From: Insulibacter thermoxylanivorax
GTDB taxonomy: Bacteria; Bacillota; Bacilli; Paenibacillales; DA-C8
Direction of reading: 5' to 3'
Assembly (NCBI RefSeq): GCF_015472005.1
Contig: NZ_BMAQ01000021.1
Span: 58,462 to 122,461, forward strand
Length of the DNA: 64,000 nt
Shown: positions 9,287 to 17,492 of the stretch, piece after piece
Numbering within the stretch: position 1 is the stretch's first letter
How the letters are laid out: each line of letters starts with the position of its first letter
Made by a program: the position numbers and the translations under genes
Notes under the pieces: model-generated
Databases searched by the model: none
What the model saw: only the letters and a program-made list of their open reading frames with translations
Told to the model about the DNA's origin: nothing

Positions 9287-10291
9287 ATGATCGCGCCGCT
9301 GGAGAGAACGATCACGCAGTTCACACACCGGATCGATATTTGGAAGCAGGACCCGAAGGCGAAGCACATCGCTGCTACGCTGCAGAAACGGGGAGCGATC
9401 ATCGTTCGCAATACTTTGCTGTATCTTTTGCTCTTGAGCTTGTCGTTCATCTTCCTGTATCCGCTGCTGTTCATGGTTTCGCAGTCCTTCATGATGTTCT
9501 CGGATATCTCGGATGCGACGGTGCAGTGGATTCCGAAGCAGCTGGATTTCAGCAACTATGCCTTGGCCTTCGAGCACATGAAGTATTGGCAGGGTTTTCG
9601 CAACAGTATCTTCATCGCCTTGGGCAGCGCCTTGCTGCAGATGTTCAGCTGTGCGTTGGTCGGATATGGATTCGCCAGATACCGTTTTCCGGGCTACGGC
9701 ATCTGGATGACGCTGCTCATCTTCACCTTCCTGGTGCCGCCGCAGACGATCGTGGTGCCGCTGTTCATCTTCTATAGCGATCTGGATATGATCAACACTT
9801 ACCTACCCTTCTTCATCCCGGCTGCTATGGGGCATGGGTTAAGGGGAGCGCTGTTCGTCCTCATCTTCATCCAGTTCTTCCGCAGGTTGCCCGCGGTGTT
9901 GGAGGAGGCAGCGAGGATCGACGGTGCGGGGCCCTTCCGCACCTACTTCACGATCATGCTGCCGCTGGCGAAGCCGGCGCTGCTCGTTGTGTTCCTGTTC
10001 TCCGTCGTGTGGCATTGGAGCGATGTCTTCTATCCGAGCATCTTCCTGCAAAGTCCGGAACACTATAATCTGTCCCAGCTGCTCGCTAACTTCAACGGCG
10101 TGCGGACCGCTTCGATGGCTCAGATGCAGCAGGTGATGTCCGCTTCTGCGGTGATCGGCGGCACATCGAACTTGATGAATCAGATCATGGCAGGCGTCGT
10201 CATCACCATCCTGCCGATGCTGATCTTGTATCTGGCTGCCCAGCGGCACTTCGTAGAAAGCGTGGAGCGCACGGGAATCGCCGGCGAATGA
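9287..10291 (+). CDS. carbohydrate ABC transporter permease (second pair, MalG type)
   Basis: 334 residues. The start is placed at the ATG two bases after the previous stop, behind GAGGAGAGGAGGGG. An upstream in-frame ATG at 9263 lies inside the preceding gene and lacks such a site. The N-terminal cytoplasmic tail (~45 residues) is longer than usual. Then come six spans and the EAA loop VLEEAARIDGAGPFRTYFTI. No binding protein or ATPase is encoded next to this pair, so it either shares the large binding protein at the window start or uses one encoded elsewhere. Confidence 0.9.
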   Translation: MIAPLERTITQFTHRIDIWKQDPKAKHIAATLQKRGAIIVRNTLLYLLLLSLSFIFLYPLLFMVSQSFMMFSDISDATVQWIPKQLDFSNYALAFEHMKYWQGFRNSIFIALGSALLQMFSCALVGYGFARYRFPGYGIWMTLLIFTFLVPPQTIVVPLFIFYSDLDMINTYLPFFIPAAMGHGLRGALFVLIFIQFFRRLPAVLEEAARIDGAGPFRTYFTIMLPLAKPALLVVFLFSVVWHWSDVFYPSIFLQSPEHYNLSQLLANFNGVRTASMAQMQQVMSASAVIGGTSNLMNQIMAGVVITILPMLILYLAAQRHFVESVERTGIAGE

Positions 10292-10352
10292 TGAAGATGC
10301 TTAGAGCGACTGATGCTGCATCGGGGTGGTAAGAATCTGGGAGGGAAACGGT

Positions 10353-12950
10353 ATGACGAATCGCAGATTACGAATTGCCGCCGCTTCCGCGGCAGCAATC
10401 GTTATCTTGCTCGTCGCGCTGATCATGCTGGCGGTGCGGAATGCTGAGCAAAAGGGAACCCCAGCGGATGCTGCAGAACGGCCGAACGTTCAGGAGCAGC
10501 CGGCTGATGAACTGGAGCAAAGAGCGGAGCGGCCGCTGGACGGACCGGCGTATACGATCCGCATCCAGGCAGATGACCGATCCCGGCAGGTGAGTGAGAC
10601 GCTGTATGGAATCTTCTATGAAGATATCAACTACGCCGGCGACGGCGGGTTGTATGCGGAGATGGTACAGAACCGCTCCTTCGAATTCGGGAACCCGCTC
10701 TACAGCTGGCGGCATGTGACGGAAGACGGCGCCGCCGGCAGGGTGACGACCGCCGGCGAAGCACCGCTGAGTGAGAACAATCCCCGCTACCTCGTCATCC
10801 AAGCAGAGCTCGGCGGACTAGGCGTATCGAACAGCGGCTACGGAGGCATGTATGTCGAGGCGGGGAAAGCTTATGATCTGACGCTCTACGGCAGGGTGGA
10901 TCAGGGCGGTGAGCAGCTGCTCGCCGTCTCCTTGCGTGAGCGGGATGATACGGAGATCGGTGCGTGCGAGATCTCGATCGTAAGCGGCGAATGGCAGCAA
11001 TACGGCTGTACGATCACAGCGGAGGCGACGAGCGAGCAAGCGAAGCTGACCGTCCTGGCAGTGAAGCCCGGCACCGTGTCGCTGGATATGATCTCCCTGT
11101 TCCCGCAGCATACATGGAAGGGACGTAAGAACGGGCTGCGCGAGGATCTGGCGCAGATGCTGGCGGATCTGAACCCGAAGTTCCTGCGCTTCCCGGGCGG
11201 GTGCATCGTTGAAGGGGGTTCCATCGGGAATCACTACCGCTGGAAAAATACGATCGGCGATGTGGCAGAACGGAAAGTCCAGCCTAACCAATGGGCGCCC
11301 AATTACTATCAATCCTTCGGCCTTGGGTTCCATGAATATTTCCTGCTGGCAGAGGATCTCGGTGCAGAGCCGCTGCCGGTCATCTATGCGGGGATCACTT
11401 CCTGCCACGGCCAGCCGCCGATGGTGCCGCTCTCTGAGATGCAGGAGTACATCGATCATGCCCTGGATCTGATCGAATATGCGAACGGCGATCCAGAGAC
11501 GAGCGAATGGGCGGCGAAGCGGGCGGAGAACGGGCATCCAGAGCCCTTCAACCTGAAGTATCTCGCCATCGGCAACGAGCTTTGGGGGACGAACTACTAC
11601 ACCCGCTATAAGATGATCTATGATGCGATCAAGGCGGAGTATCCGGATATCCAGCTGATCTTCAGCGCCGGCGCCTTCCCGAATGATATGGCCTACCATG
11701 AAGCTTATGCATGGCTTGCCGGGAACGGGAATCCCGCGGATCTCGTCGATGAGCATATGTATCAAGCGCCGGAATGGTTCCTCAGCCAAGCTGATCGTTA
11801 TGACAAATTTGATCGCCATGGGCCGAAGGTCTTCGTCGGAGAATATGCGGCGCACGGCGTGGGACGGCGCAACAACATGGAAGCCGCGCTGGCGGAAGCG
11901 GCCTTCATGACCGGCCTGGAGCGCAACTCCGACATCGTGGCGATGGCTGCCTATGCCCCGCTGTTCGGCCGTCACGGCTATACCCAGTGGCAGCCGAATC
12001 TGATCTGGTTTGATCAATCCCGGGTGTACGGCACGCCGAGCTATTATGTCCAGCATATGTTCAGCAATCATGTCGGCCATTATATCCTGCCCACGGAGAT
12101 CACAGCGGAACAACCGGTGCCGTCGCCTTCTGCGGTGCGCGGTTCGATCCTGCTCGGCAGCTGGATGACGCAGGTGGAATACGATGACGTGATGGTAACG
12201 GATGCGGAAGGAGAAGTGCTGTTCAGCGCGGATTTCTCCGAGGACAACAGCTTAGAGGTTTGGTCGCCGGCGAGCGGCAACTGGCGGGCAGAGAACGGTG
12301 TGCTGAAGCAATCCTCGCTGGATGCGGACGTGCGTCTCTACTTGCAGCAAGGTCAGGACTGGAGCGATTACACCCTGTCGCTTCGCGCCAGGAAGACCGG
12401 CGGTCATGAGGGGATGCTGATCGGTTTTGCCGTACAGGACCCGGATCACTTCTATTGGTGGAATATCGGCGGCTGGAACAACACGGTCACGGCGGTGGAG
12501 AAAGCGACGGGCGGCGTGAAGACCATCGTCAGCCATTCGGTCTCGCAGGGCGTCATCACCGGTCAGTGGTATGATATTCGCGTGGAGATCAGGGGCGGTA
12601 TGGTGAGATGCTACTTAAACGATGCATTGATCCATGAATGGGAAGAAAGCACGGGCGGCCCCTTGTTCAGTGTCAGCACTTATGATGAGGATGCTTCGGA
12701 ACTCATCCTGAAAGTCGTCAACGTATCAGCTGAGGATCTGCCCAGCGCGGTGGAGATCGAAGGGAAGGGGAAGATCGCTGCGGCGGGGCGGGCCATCGTC
12801 CTGCAAGCCGATCCGGCGGCGGAGAACACTTTAGAACAGCCGGAGAATGTGGTGCCGCAGGAAATCGCCGTCAGCGGTCTGGGAAGCCGGTTTGAGTATG
12901 TGTTCCCGGCCCATTCCGTGACTGTCCTGCGGATCCAAAACAGCTATTAA
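10353..12950 (+). CDS. membrane-anchored GH51-type alpha-L-arabinofuranosidase, multidomain
   Basis: 865 residues. The start ATG follows GGGAGGG; an upstream in-frame GTG at 10326 lacks a good site. Residues ~5-30 are a signal anchor. A GH51-like N-terminal segment (ETLYGIFYEDINYAGDGG) is followed by a CBM4/9-like sandwich (~110-245), then the barrel (KFLRFPGGCIVEGG). The general acid/base is E409 in AIGNELWG and the nucleophile E497 in VFVGEYA, both conserved GH51 positions. Residues ~625-800 form an extra concanavalin-like sandwich (DYTLSLRARKTGGHEGMLIG) inside the C-terminal region. Family function is release of terminal arabinofuranose from arabinan or arabinoxylan on the outer membrane face. 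It closes the operon and is followed by a strong terminator. Confidence 0.88.
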   Translation: MTNRRLRIAAASAAAIVILLVALIMLAVRNAEQKGTPADAAERPNVQEQPADELEQRAERPLDGPAYTIRIQADDRSRQVSETLYGIFYEDINYAGDGGLYAEMVQNRSFEFGNPLYSWRHVTEDGAAGRVTTAGEAPLSENNPRYLVIQAELGGLGVSNSGYGGMYVEAGKAYDLTLYGRVDQGGEQLLAVSLRERDDTEIGACEISIVSGEWQQYGCTITAEATSEQAKLTVLAVKPGTVSLDMISLFPQHTWKGRKNGLREDLAQMLADLNPKFLRFPGGCIVEGGSIGNHYRWKNTIGDVAERKVQPNQWAPNYYQSFGLGFHEYFLLAEDLGAEPLPVIYAGITSCHGQPPMVPLSEMQEYIDHALDLIEYANGDPETSEWAAKRAENGHPEPFNLKYLAIGNELWGTNYYTRYKMIYDAIKAEYPDIQLIFSAGAFPNDMAYHEAYAWLAGNGNPADLVDEHMYQAPEWFLSQADRYDKFDRHGPKVFVGEYAAHGVGRRNNMEAALAEAAFMTGLERNSDIVAMAAYAPLFGRHGYTQWQPNLIWFDQSRVYGTPSYYVQHMFSNHVGHYILPTEITAEQPVPSPSAVRGSILLGSWMTQVEYDDVMVTDAEGEVLFSADFSEDNSLEVWSPASGNWRAENGVLKQSSLDADVRLYLQQGQDWSDYTLSLRARKTGGHEGMLIGFAVQDPDHFYWWNIGGWNNTVTAVEKATGGVKTIVSHSVSQGVITGQWYDIRVEIRGGMVRCYLNDALIHEWEESTGGPLFSVSTYDEDASELILKVVNVSAEDLPSAVEIEGKGKIAAAGRAIVLQADPAAENTLEQPENVVPQEIAVSGLGSRFEYVFPAHSVTVLRIQNSY

Positions 12951-12997
12951 ACGTGTAAATGCGAAGCATCGGTTAATGAGCCGGTACGATCGTGTCT

Positions 12998-13037
12998 AAT
13001 CGAGGGAACTCCACGTTGGAGTACCCTCGATTTTTTT
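12998..13037 (+). terminator. rho-independent terminator of the glycan locus
   Basis: The arms AATCGAGGGAACTCCA and TTGGAGTACCCTCGATT pair almost perfectly, with one internal mismatch, and lead into seven T residues. It lies 48 bp after the arabinofuranosidase stop. Confidence 0.9.
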
Positions 13038-13089
13038 GTCAAATGATACGGAAGTACAAAAAATGTATTGCCATATTTATTCAAAAGTG

Positions 13090-13126
13090 ATATCATAATG
13101 ATATAGAAATGATATTCAAATGATGT
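13090..13126 (+). promoter_or_regulatory. putative ribbon-helix-helix operator with 11-bp spaced half-sites
   Basis: A perfect 7-1-7 palindrome, ATATCATAATGATAT, occupies the first 15 bases. The half-site ATGATAT then recurs in the same orientation: ATGATAT, ATGATAT and ATGATGT begin at 13098, 13109 and 13120, exactly 11 bp apart. It ends 17 bp before the SPFH start codon. Ribbon-helix-helix repressors commonly bind such helically phased half-sites, and a 59-residue protein of that family is encoded in the same unit. Confidence 0.6.
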
Positions 13127-13142
13127 GATTGGAGGGCTTCAT

Positions 13143-13988
13143 ATGACAGAACGCAAACCTGTATTCCTGCTAAACGGATTCCTTGGCATTGTGTTGGTGC
13201 TCGCTTTTGCGGGTGTGGGCATTTATTATATGGTCCAAGAAACATTCGTGATCGCTATTCCTCTGCTGGCGATCGCCGTTCTGCTAAGCACCGGTATCAC
13301 GATGGTCCATCCGAATCAGGCCGTCGTCATGACGTTCTTCGGCCGGTATGTCGGCAGTATTCGGCGTAACGGACTGTGGCTGACCATTCCGTTGACGGAA
13401 CGGAAGAAGATCTCTCTCCGCGTGCGGAATTTCAACAGCAGCACGCTGAAGGTCAACGACCTGGACGGCAATCCGATCGAGATCGCTGCCGTTGTCGTCT
13501 TCCGCGTGACGGATTCGGCGAAGGCGCTGTTCGATGTCGACGATTACCAAACCTATGTTGAGATCCAGAGCGAGACCGCCCTGCGCAATATCGCCAGCCA
13601 GTACCCGTATGACGGCTTCGACCGCGAGATCTACTCGCTGCGCGGCCATACAGAGGAGATCGCTGCACGTCTGACGGAGAACGTGCAGGAGCGGCTTAAA
13701 GTCGCCGGTGTGGAAGTGCTGGAGGCACGTCTAACGCACCTGGCTTATTCCACGGAGATCGCCGCTGCGATGCTGCAGCGTCAACAGGCCGCTGCGATCG
13801 TAGCCGCCCGTCAGACGATCGTGGAAGGTGCGGTGGGCATGGTGGAAGAGGCGATTGCTCAGCTTGAGCGAAAAGGCGTGCTGCCGCTTGATGAGGAACG
13901 CAAGGCGAACATGATCAACAACTTGCTTGTCGCCATCGTATCCGATCGGGGAGCGCAGCCGGTCATTAATACAGGAAGCTTGTATTGA
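13143..13988 (+). CDS. SPFH/band-7 domain membrane protein
   Basis: 281 residues. The ATG follows GGAGGG; an in-frame ATG at 13125 overlaps the operator. Two closely spaced hydrophobic segments (~residues 8-50) are followed by the SPFH domain: [20 protein letters not shown], then [20 protein letters not shown] and [20 protein letters not shown] long helical tail carries [20 protein letters not shown] and [20 protein letters not shown]. Family members oligomerise at the membrane as scaffolds for microdomains. The small DNA-binding gene 15 bp downstream and the operator upstream suggest an autoregulated pair. Confidence 0.9.
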   Translation: MTERKPVFLLNGFLGIVLVLAFAGVGIYYMVQETFVIAIPLLAIAVLLSTGITMVHPNQAVVMTFFGRYVGSIRRNGLWLTIPLTERKKISLRVRNFNSSTLKVNDLDGNPIEIAAVVVFRVTDSAKALFDVDDYQTYVEIQSETALRNIASQYPYDGFDREIYSLRGHTEEIAARLTENVQERLKVAGVEVLEARLTHLAYSTEIAAAMLQRQQAAAIVAARQTIVEGAVGMVEEAIAQLERKGVLPLDEERKANMINNLLVAIVSDRGAQPVINTGSLY

Positions 13989-14003
13989 TGAAGGATTAAG
14001 AAG

Positions 14004-14183
14004 ATGTCCAGGAAGAAACAATATCCACTCCGCTTAGATCCGATCGTATACGAGGCGCTGGAGCGCTGGGCAGCGGATGAGTTCCGAAGTGTCAATGCGC
14101 ACATCGAGTTCTTGCTGCGGGATGCTTTGCGAAGAGCAGGCCGGTTGAAGCCGGATGATGCCCGCCGTCGTGAGCAGTCATAG
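14004..14183 (+). CDS. small Arc-like ribbon-helix-helix protein
   Basis: 59 residues starting [20 protein letters not shown] and continuing with [20 protein letters not shown]. The short basic N-terminal strand (KQYPLRLD) followed by two helices is the Arc/MetJ ribbon-helix-helix pattern. It begins 15 bp after the SPFH stop, with an AAGGATTAAG site. Likely role: dimeric DNA-binding repressor of its own operon through the phased repeats at 13090-13126 (inference). The same pair of families sits together in other Firmicutes. Confidence 0.85.
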   Translation: MSRKKQYPLRLDPIVYEALERWAADEFRSVNAHIEFLLRDALRRAGRLKPDDARRREQS

Positions 14184-14192
14184 CCCTTGGCT

Positions 14193-14229
14193 GGGAGCCC
14201 GGAAAGGTGTATTTCGGGCTCCATTTTTG
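14193..14229 (+). terminator. rho-independent terminator of the SPFH/RHH operon
   Basis: GGAGCCCGGAAA pairs with TTTCGGGCTCC, leaving one bulged G, with a short loop and a run of five T residues. It begins 10 bp after the RHH stop. Confidence 0.85.
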
Positions 14230-14328
14230 TGTGAATTCGGAAACATCTCCTCCTCCTCTGCATAGGTATTAGTACGTTATGAATACTTCACATTACTGCG
14301 AACCCAAGTGCTTGGGAAGGAGGCAGCT

Positions 14329-16224
14329 ATGGATATCTTCGAACGTATCTCTCAGCATCGAGCAGAAGAAGAGAAGCTTCAGTGGACGGGGACGTTTCGT
14401 GATTATGTCGAGATCGTTCGCAATAACCCGCGGGTGGCACGGACAGCGCATGCGCGCGTCTACGATATGATAGCTTGGCATGGAATCCGCGAGGAGGACG
14501 GCCGCAAGAAGTACCTGTTCTTCGAAGAAGGGATCTTCGGATTAGACAGAACCATTGAGAAGCTGGTGGAGGAATATTTTCATTCCGCTGCTAGAAGGCT
14601 GGATGTGCGCAAGCGCATCTTGCTGCTCATGGGTCCGGTGAGCGGCGGGAAGTCCACGATCGTCACGATGCTCAAGCGGGGGCTGGAGCGTTACTCCAGA
14701 ACCGACGAGGGGGCACTGTATGCGATCAAAGGATGTCCGATGCATGAAGAGCCGCTGCATCTGGTGCCGGCGGAGCTGAGGCCCGAGATCGAGCAAGAGC
14801 TGGGAGTGAAGATCGAAGGAAATCTGTGTCCTGCTTGTCAGATGATGTTGGAGACGGAATACGGCGGTGAGATCGAGAACGTTGCCGTGGAACGCATCCT
14901 CCTGTCGGAGGATAAGCGCATCGGCATCGGAACCTTCAGCCCCTCCGATCCGAAGTCGCAGGATATCGCTGATCTCACGGGCAGCATCGACTTCTCCACG
15001 ATCACGGAATACGGCAGCGAATCTGACCCGCGGGCGTACCGCTTCGACGGCGAACTGAACAAGGCGAACCGGGGGGTTATGGAATTCCAGGAGATGCTCA
15101 AATGCGATGAGAAGTTTCTATGGAACCTGCTGTCATTAACCCAGGAGGGGAATTTTAAGGCGGGAAGGTTCGCGCTGATCTCGGCTGATGAGCTGATCAT
15201 CGCCCACACGAACGAAGCGGAGTATCGAGCTTTTATCAGCAACAAGAAGAATGAAGCCCTGCAGTCGCGGATGATCGTCATGCCTATCCCCTACAATCTG
15301 CGCGTATCCGAAGAGGAGAAGATCTATGCGAAGTTGATCCAGCAGAGCGATATGCAGCATATTCACATCGCACCGCATACGCTGCGGACGGCGAGCATCT
15401 TCTCGATCTTAACACGGCTGAAGGAATCCAAGAAACAAGGCATGGACCTGATCAAGAAGATGCGGATGTATGACGGGGAAGCCGTGGAGGGGTTCAAGGA
15501 CGCCGATCTTAAAGAGATGCAGCAGGAATATCCCGATGAGGGGATGAGCGGGATCGATCCGCGCTATGTCGTGAACCGCATCTCCAGCGCATTGATCCGG
15601 CACGATGCCCCCTGCATCAACGCCCTCGATGTCCTGCGCTCGCTGAAGGATGGATTGGATCAGCACCCGGCCATCACCAAGGAAGACCGGGATCGCTATC
15701 TGAACTTCATCGCCATCGCGCGCAAGGAATACGATGAGATCGCGAAGAAGGAAGTGCAGAAGGCCTTTGTCTATTCCTTCGAGGAGTCGGCGAAGACGCT
15801 GTTTGAGAATTATGTCGATAACATCGAAGCTTACTGCAACTGGACGAAGATCAAGGACCCGCTGACCGGCGAGGAATTGGATCCTGATGAACGGCTGATG
15901 CGATCGATTGAGGAGCAGATCGGCATCTCGGAGAATGCGAAGAAGGCCTTCCGCGAAGAAATCTTGATCCGCATCTCGACTTATTCGCGCAAGGGCAAGA
16001 AATTCGATTACAGCAGTCATGAACGGCTGCGGGAAGCGATCGAGAAGAAACTGTTCGCTGACCTGAAAGATATCGTGAAGCTGACAACGACGACGAAGAC
16101 GCCGAACGAACAGCAGCTGCGGCGGATCAATGAGGTGTCGCAGCAGTTGATCGACGAGCATGGCTATTGTCCCGTATGCGCCAACGAACTGCTGCGATAT
16201 GTGGGAAGTTTGCTGAACCGTTAA
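14329..16224 (+). CDS. prkA: PrkA family serine protein kinase / AAA ATPase
   Basis: 631 residues, matching the usual Bacillales PrkA length when started at the ATG behind GGAAGGAGG. It has an N-terminal AAA-type domain with P-loop GPVSGGKST near residue 100. The middle region includes YAIKGCPMHEEPLHLVP and NLCPACQMMLETEYGGEIEN. The C-terminal kinase-like domain has the typical ending TPNEQQLRRINEVSQQLIDE plus CPVCANELLRYVGSLL. In Bacillus it is expressed in the mother cell during sporulation and has been assigned kinase and protease activities. It lies in the same 8.4-kb stretch as SpoVR and YhbH, its usual genomic partners. Confidence 0.95.
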   Translation: MDIFERISQHRAEEEKLQWTGTFRDYVEIVRNNPRVARTAHARVYDMIAWHGIREEDGRKKYLFFEEGIFGLDRTIEKLVEEYFHSAARRLDVRKRILLLMGPVSGGKSTIVTMLKRGLERYSRTDEGALYAIKGCPMHEEPLHLVPAELRPEIEQELGVKIEGNLCPACQMMLETEYGGEIENVAVERILLSEDKRIGIGTFSPSDPKSQDIADLTGSIDFSTITEYGSESDPRAYRFDGELNKANRGVMEFQEMLKCDEKFLWNLLSLTQEGNFKAGRFALISADELIIAHTNEAEYRAFISNKKNEALQSRMIVMPIPYNLRVSEEEKIYAKLIQQSDMQHIHIAPHTLRTASIFSILTRLKESKKQGMDLIKKMRMYDGEAVEGFKDADLKEMQQEYPDEGMSGIDPRYVVNRISSALIRHDAPCINALDVLRSLKDGLDQHPAITKEDRDRYLNFIAIARKEYDEIAKKEVQKAFVYSFEESAKTLFENYVDNIEAYCNWTKIKDPLTGEELDPDERLMRSIEEQIGISENAKKAFREEILIRISTYSRKGKKFDYSSHERLREAIEKKLFADLKDIVKLTTTTKTPNEQQLRRINEVSQQLIDEHGYCPVCANELLRYVGSLLNR

Positions 16225-16316
16225 GCCGCCGAGATGCTGACTGTTTAAGCGTTCCGCCAAATATGAACAAAGATGCCTCTAGTCCCCCGCATATAGTAGA
16301 AGTGAACAATTAACTA

Positions 16317-16345
16317 TTGACATGCATCACAGTTGATTGTATGAT
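16317..16345 (+). promoter_or_regulatory. sigma-A promoter for the Mn riboswitch/terC transcript
   Basis: TTGACA (16317-16322) and TATGAT (16340-16345) are separated by exactly 17 bp. This matches the vegetative consensus in 11 of 12 hexamer positions and places the transcript start near 16352, just ahead of the riboswitch. Confidence 0.85.
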
Positions 16346-16371
16346 ATGTAATGACAATTGAAATGACTTCC

Positions 16372-16489
16372 AATAAAGGGGAGTAGCTTCCTCAACATAG
16401 TCGTCATTACGAACGCTTTAGTTCCGGCTATGTTGGCAACGTAAGTTGTAAGCGAGACCTTTACCCGCGCAGGTAAAGGTCTTTTTTTT
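16372..16489 (+). ncRNA. yybP-ykoY (manganese) riboswitch with intrinsic terminator
   Basis: The conserved 5' core AAAGGGGAGTAGC begins at 16375 and the 3' conserved part ends in GCGAGACCTTTACC. The latter is the left arm of a terminator (AGACCTTTACC / GGTAAAGGTCT followed by eight T). The family senses Mn(II) and switches on exporters when Mn is high; TerC-family genes are its classic targets. Expected logic here: without Mn the terminator forms; with Mn bound, readthrough into terC. The assignment rests on the motif, the terminator overlap and the downstream gene. Confidence 0.92.
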
Positions 16490-16499
16490 GATTTCTTGA

Positions 16500-16531
16500 T
16501 GACCTTTACCTTGCGCGTAAGGGTCATTTTT
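16500..16531 (+). terminator. second hairpin/terminator in the riboswitch leader
   Basis: TGACCTTTAC pairs with GTAAGGGTCA (one G-U pair), followed by five T. The sequence GACCTTTACC at 16501 is an exact copy of the left arm of the riboswitch terminator. The right arm of the first hairpin could therefore pair with either copy. It may be a fail-safe terminator or part of a longer switch. Confidence 0.7.
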
Positions 16532-16663
16532 GCATCATGCAGCCCTACATAATCAAGTGCATGAAGAACTCAAGGAAAGGGGAATCTTACATTGACAAGG
16601 TGATAACTTTGGTTCCGTACAGAGAGAATAATGATTTAAGATAAAGGGAATGATGGAGGAACT

Positions 16664-17407
16664 ATGGAACTATCGATGATCTTGCAATACGGCTGGACGT
16701 TACTCGTCTTAATCGCACTGGAAGGATTATTATCGGCTGACAATGCGCTGGTACTGGCTGTTCTTGCCAAACATCTGCCTGGGCGGCAACAGAAAAAAGC
16801 GATCAATCTAGGTCTCATCCTGGCCATGGTCTTTCGCATCGGAGCGATCTTCATCATCTCGTTCCTGTTCCATGTATGGCAGATTCAAGCGATTGGTGCA
16901 GCCTATCTGTTGTATATTGCCATTAAGCATCTGCTGAAGAGGGATACCAAAGAAAAAGAAGTCAAGAAAACGAGCTTCCGCATGACCGTCGCGCAGATCG
17001 CGCTTGCCGATATCGCCTTTGCCATCGACTCGATCCTGGCAGCCGTCGCTCTGGTCATCGCCCTGCCGGATACACCGATGATGTCGATCGGCGGCATGGA
17101 CGGAGCGCAGTTCATCGTCATCGTGTTGGGAGCGATCGCGGGGCTGATCGTCATCAAGTTCGCGGCCAGCTTCTTCGTCAAGCTGCTTACACAGCGGCCT
17201 GGCCTGGAGACGGCAGCGATGGTGCTGGTCGGTTGGGTCGGGGTGAAGCTGCTCATGCACACCCTTGCTCATCCAGAGGTGCATATCATCGCCCAAGAAT
17301 TCGTAGAAGGTCCGATCTGGAACACGATCTTCTGGGCTGTTGTAATCGTGATCGCTGCCGCCGGCTGGTTCCTCTCCAAGGAGAAACCGAGGGGCCAAGC
17401 AGCCTGA
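16664..17407 (+). CDS. TerC family membrane protein, probable Mn(II) exporter
   Basis: 247 residues with seven hydrophobic segments. TerC signatures are LEGLLSADNALVLAVLAKHL near the N-terminus and AQIALADIAFAIDSILAAVA in the middle. The acidic residues in SADNAL and FAIDSI are the putative metal ligands of the family. A GGAGG site precedes the ATG. Control by the upstream manganese riboswitch supports a role in Mn efflux, possibly metallating exported proteins as shown for related Bacillus TerC proteins. Closest in type to Bacillus YkoY/YceF; I cannot tell which. Confidence 0.92.
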   Translation: MELSMILQYGWTLLVLIALEGLLSADNALVLAVLAKHLPGRQQKKAINLGLILAMVFRIGAIFIISFLFHVWQIQAIGAAYLLYIAIKHLLKRDTKEKEVKKTSFRMTVAQIALADIAFAIDSILAAVALVIALPDTPMMSIGGMDGAQFIVIVLGAIAGLIVIKFAASFFVKLLTQRPGLETAAMVLVGWVGVKLLMHTLAHPEVHIIAQEFVEGPIWNTIFWAVVIVIAAAGWFLSKEKPRGQAA

Positions 17408-17446
17408 CAAAACAGTTTCATCCAACCGGCATTACACTAACAAGAC

Positions 17447-17483
17447 AAGGGGCTGAGCGCGCCGGGAAGCGCCTCAGCCCCTT
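17447..17483. terminator. bidirectional hairpin between convergent terC and spoVR
   Basis: AAGGGGCTGAG pairs with CTCAGCCCCTT around a GC-rich loop. A strong stem in both orientations with only short T runs suits a shared terminator of two convergent genes. Confidence 0.65.
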
Positions 17484-17492
17484 CATATATGA

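Noticed and set aside
10818..12113. Long open frame (431 codons) antisense to the arabinofuranosidase gene
   Set aside because: It lies entirely across a gene with clear catalytic motifs, has no ribosome site and reads as a high-GC antisense shadow.
14230..14328. Sigma-E promoter for prkA
   Set aside because: CATAGGTA is present, but no suitable -35 element lies 14-15 bp upstream.
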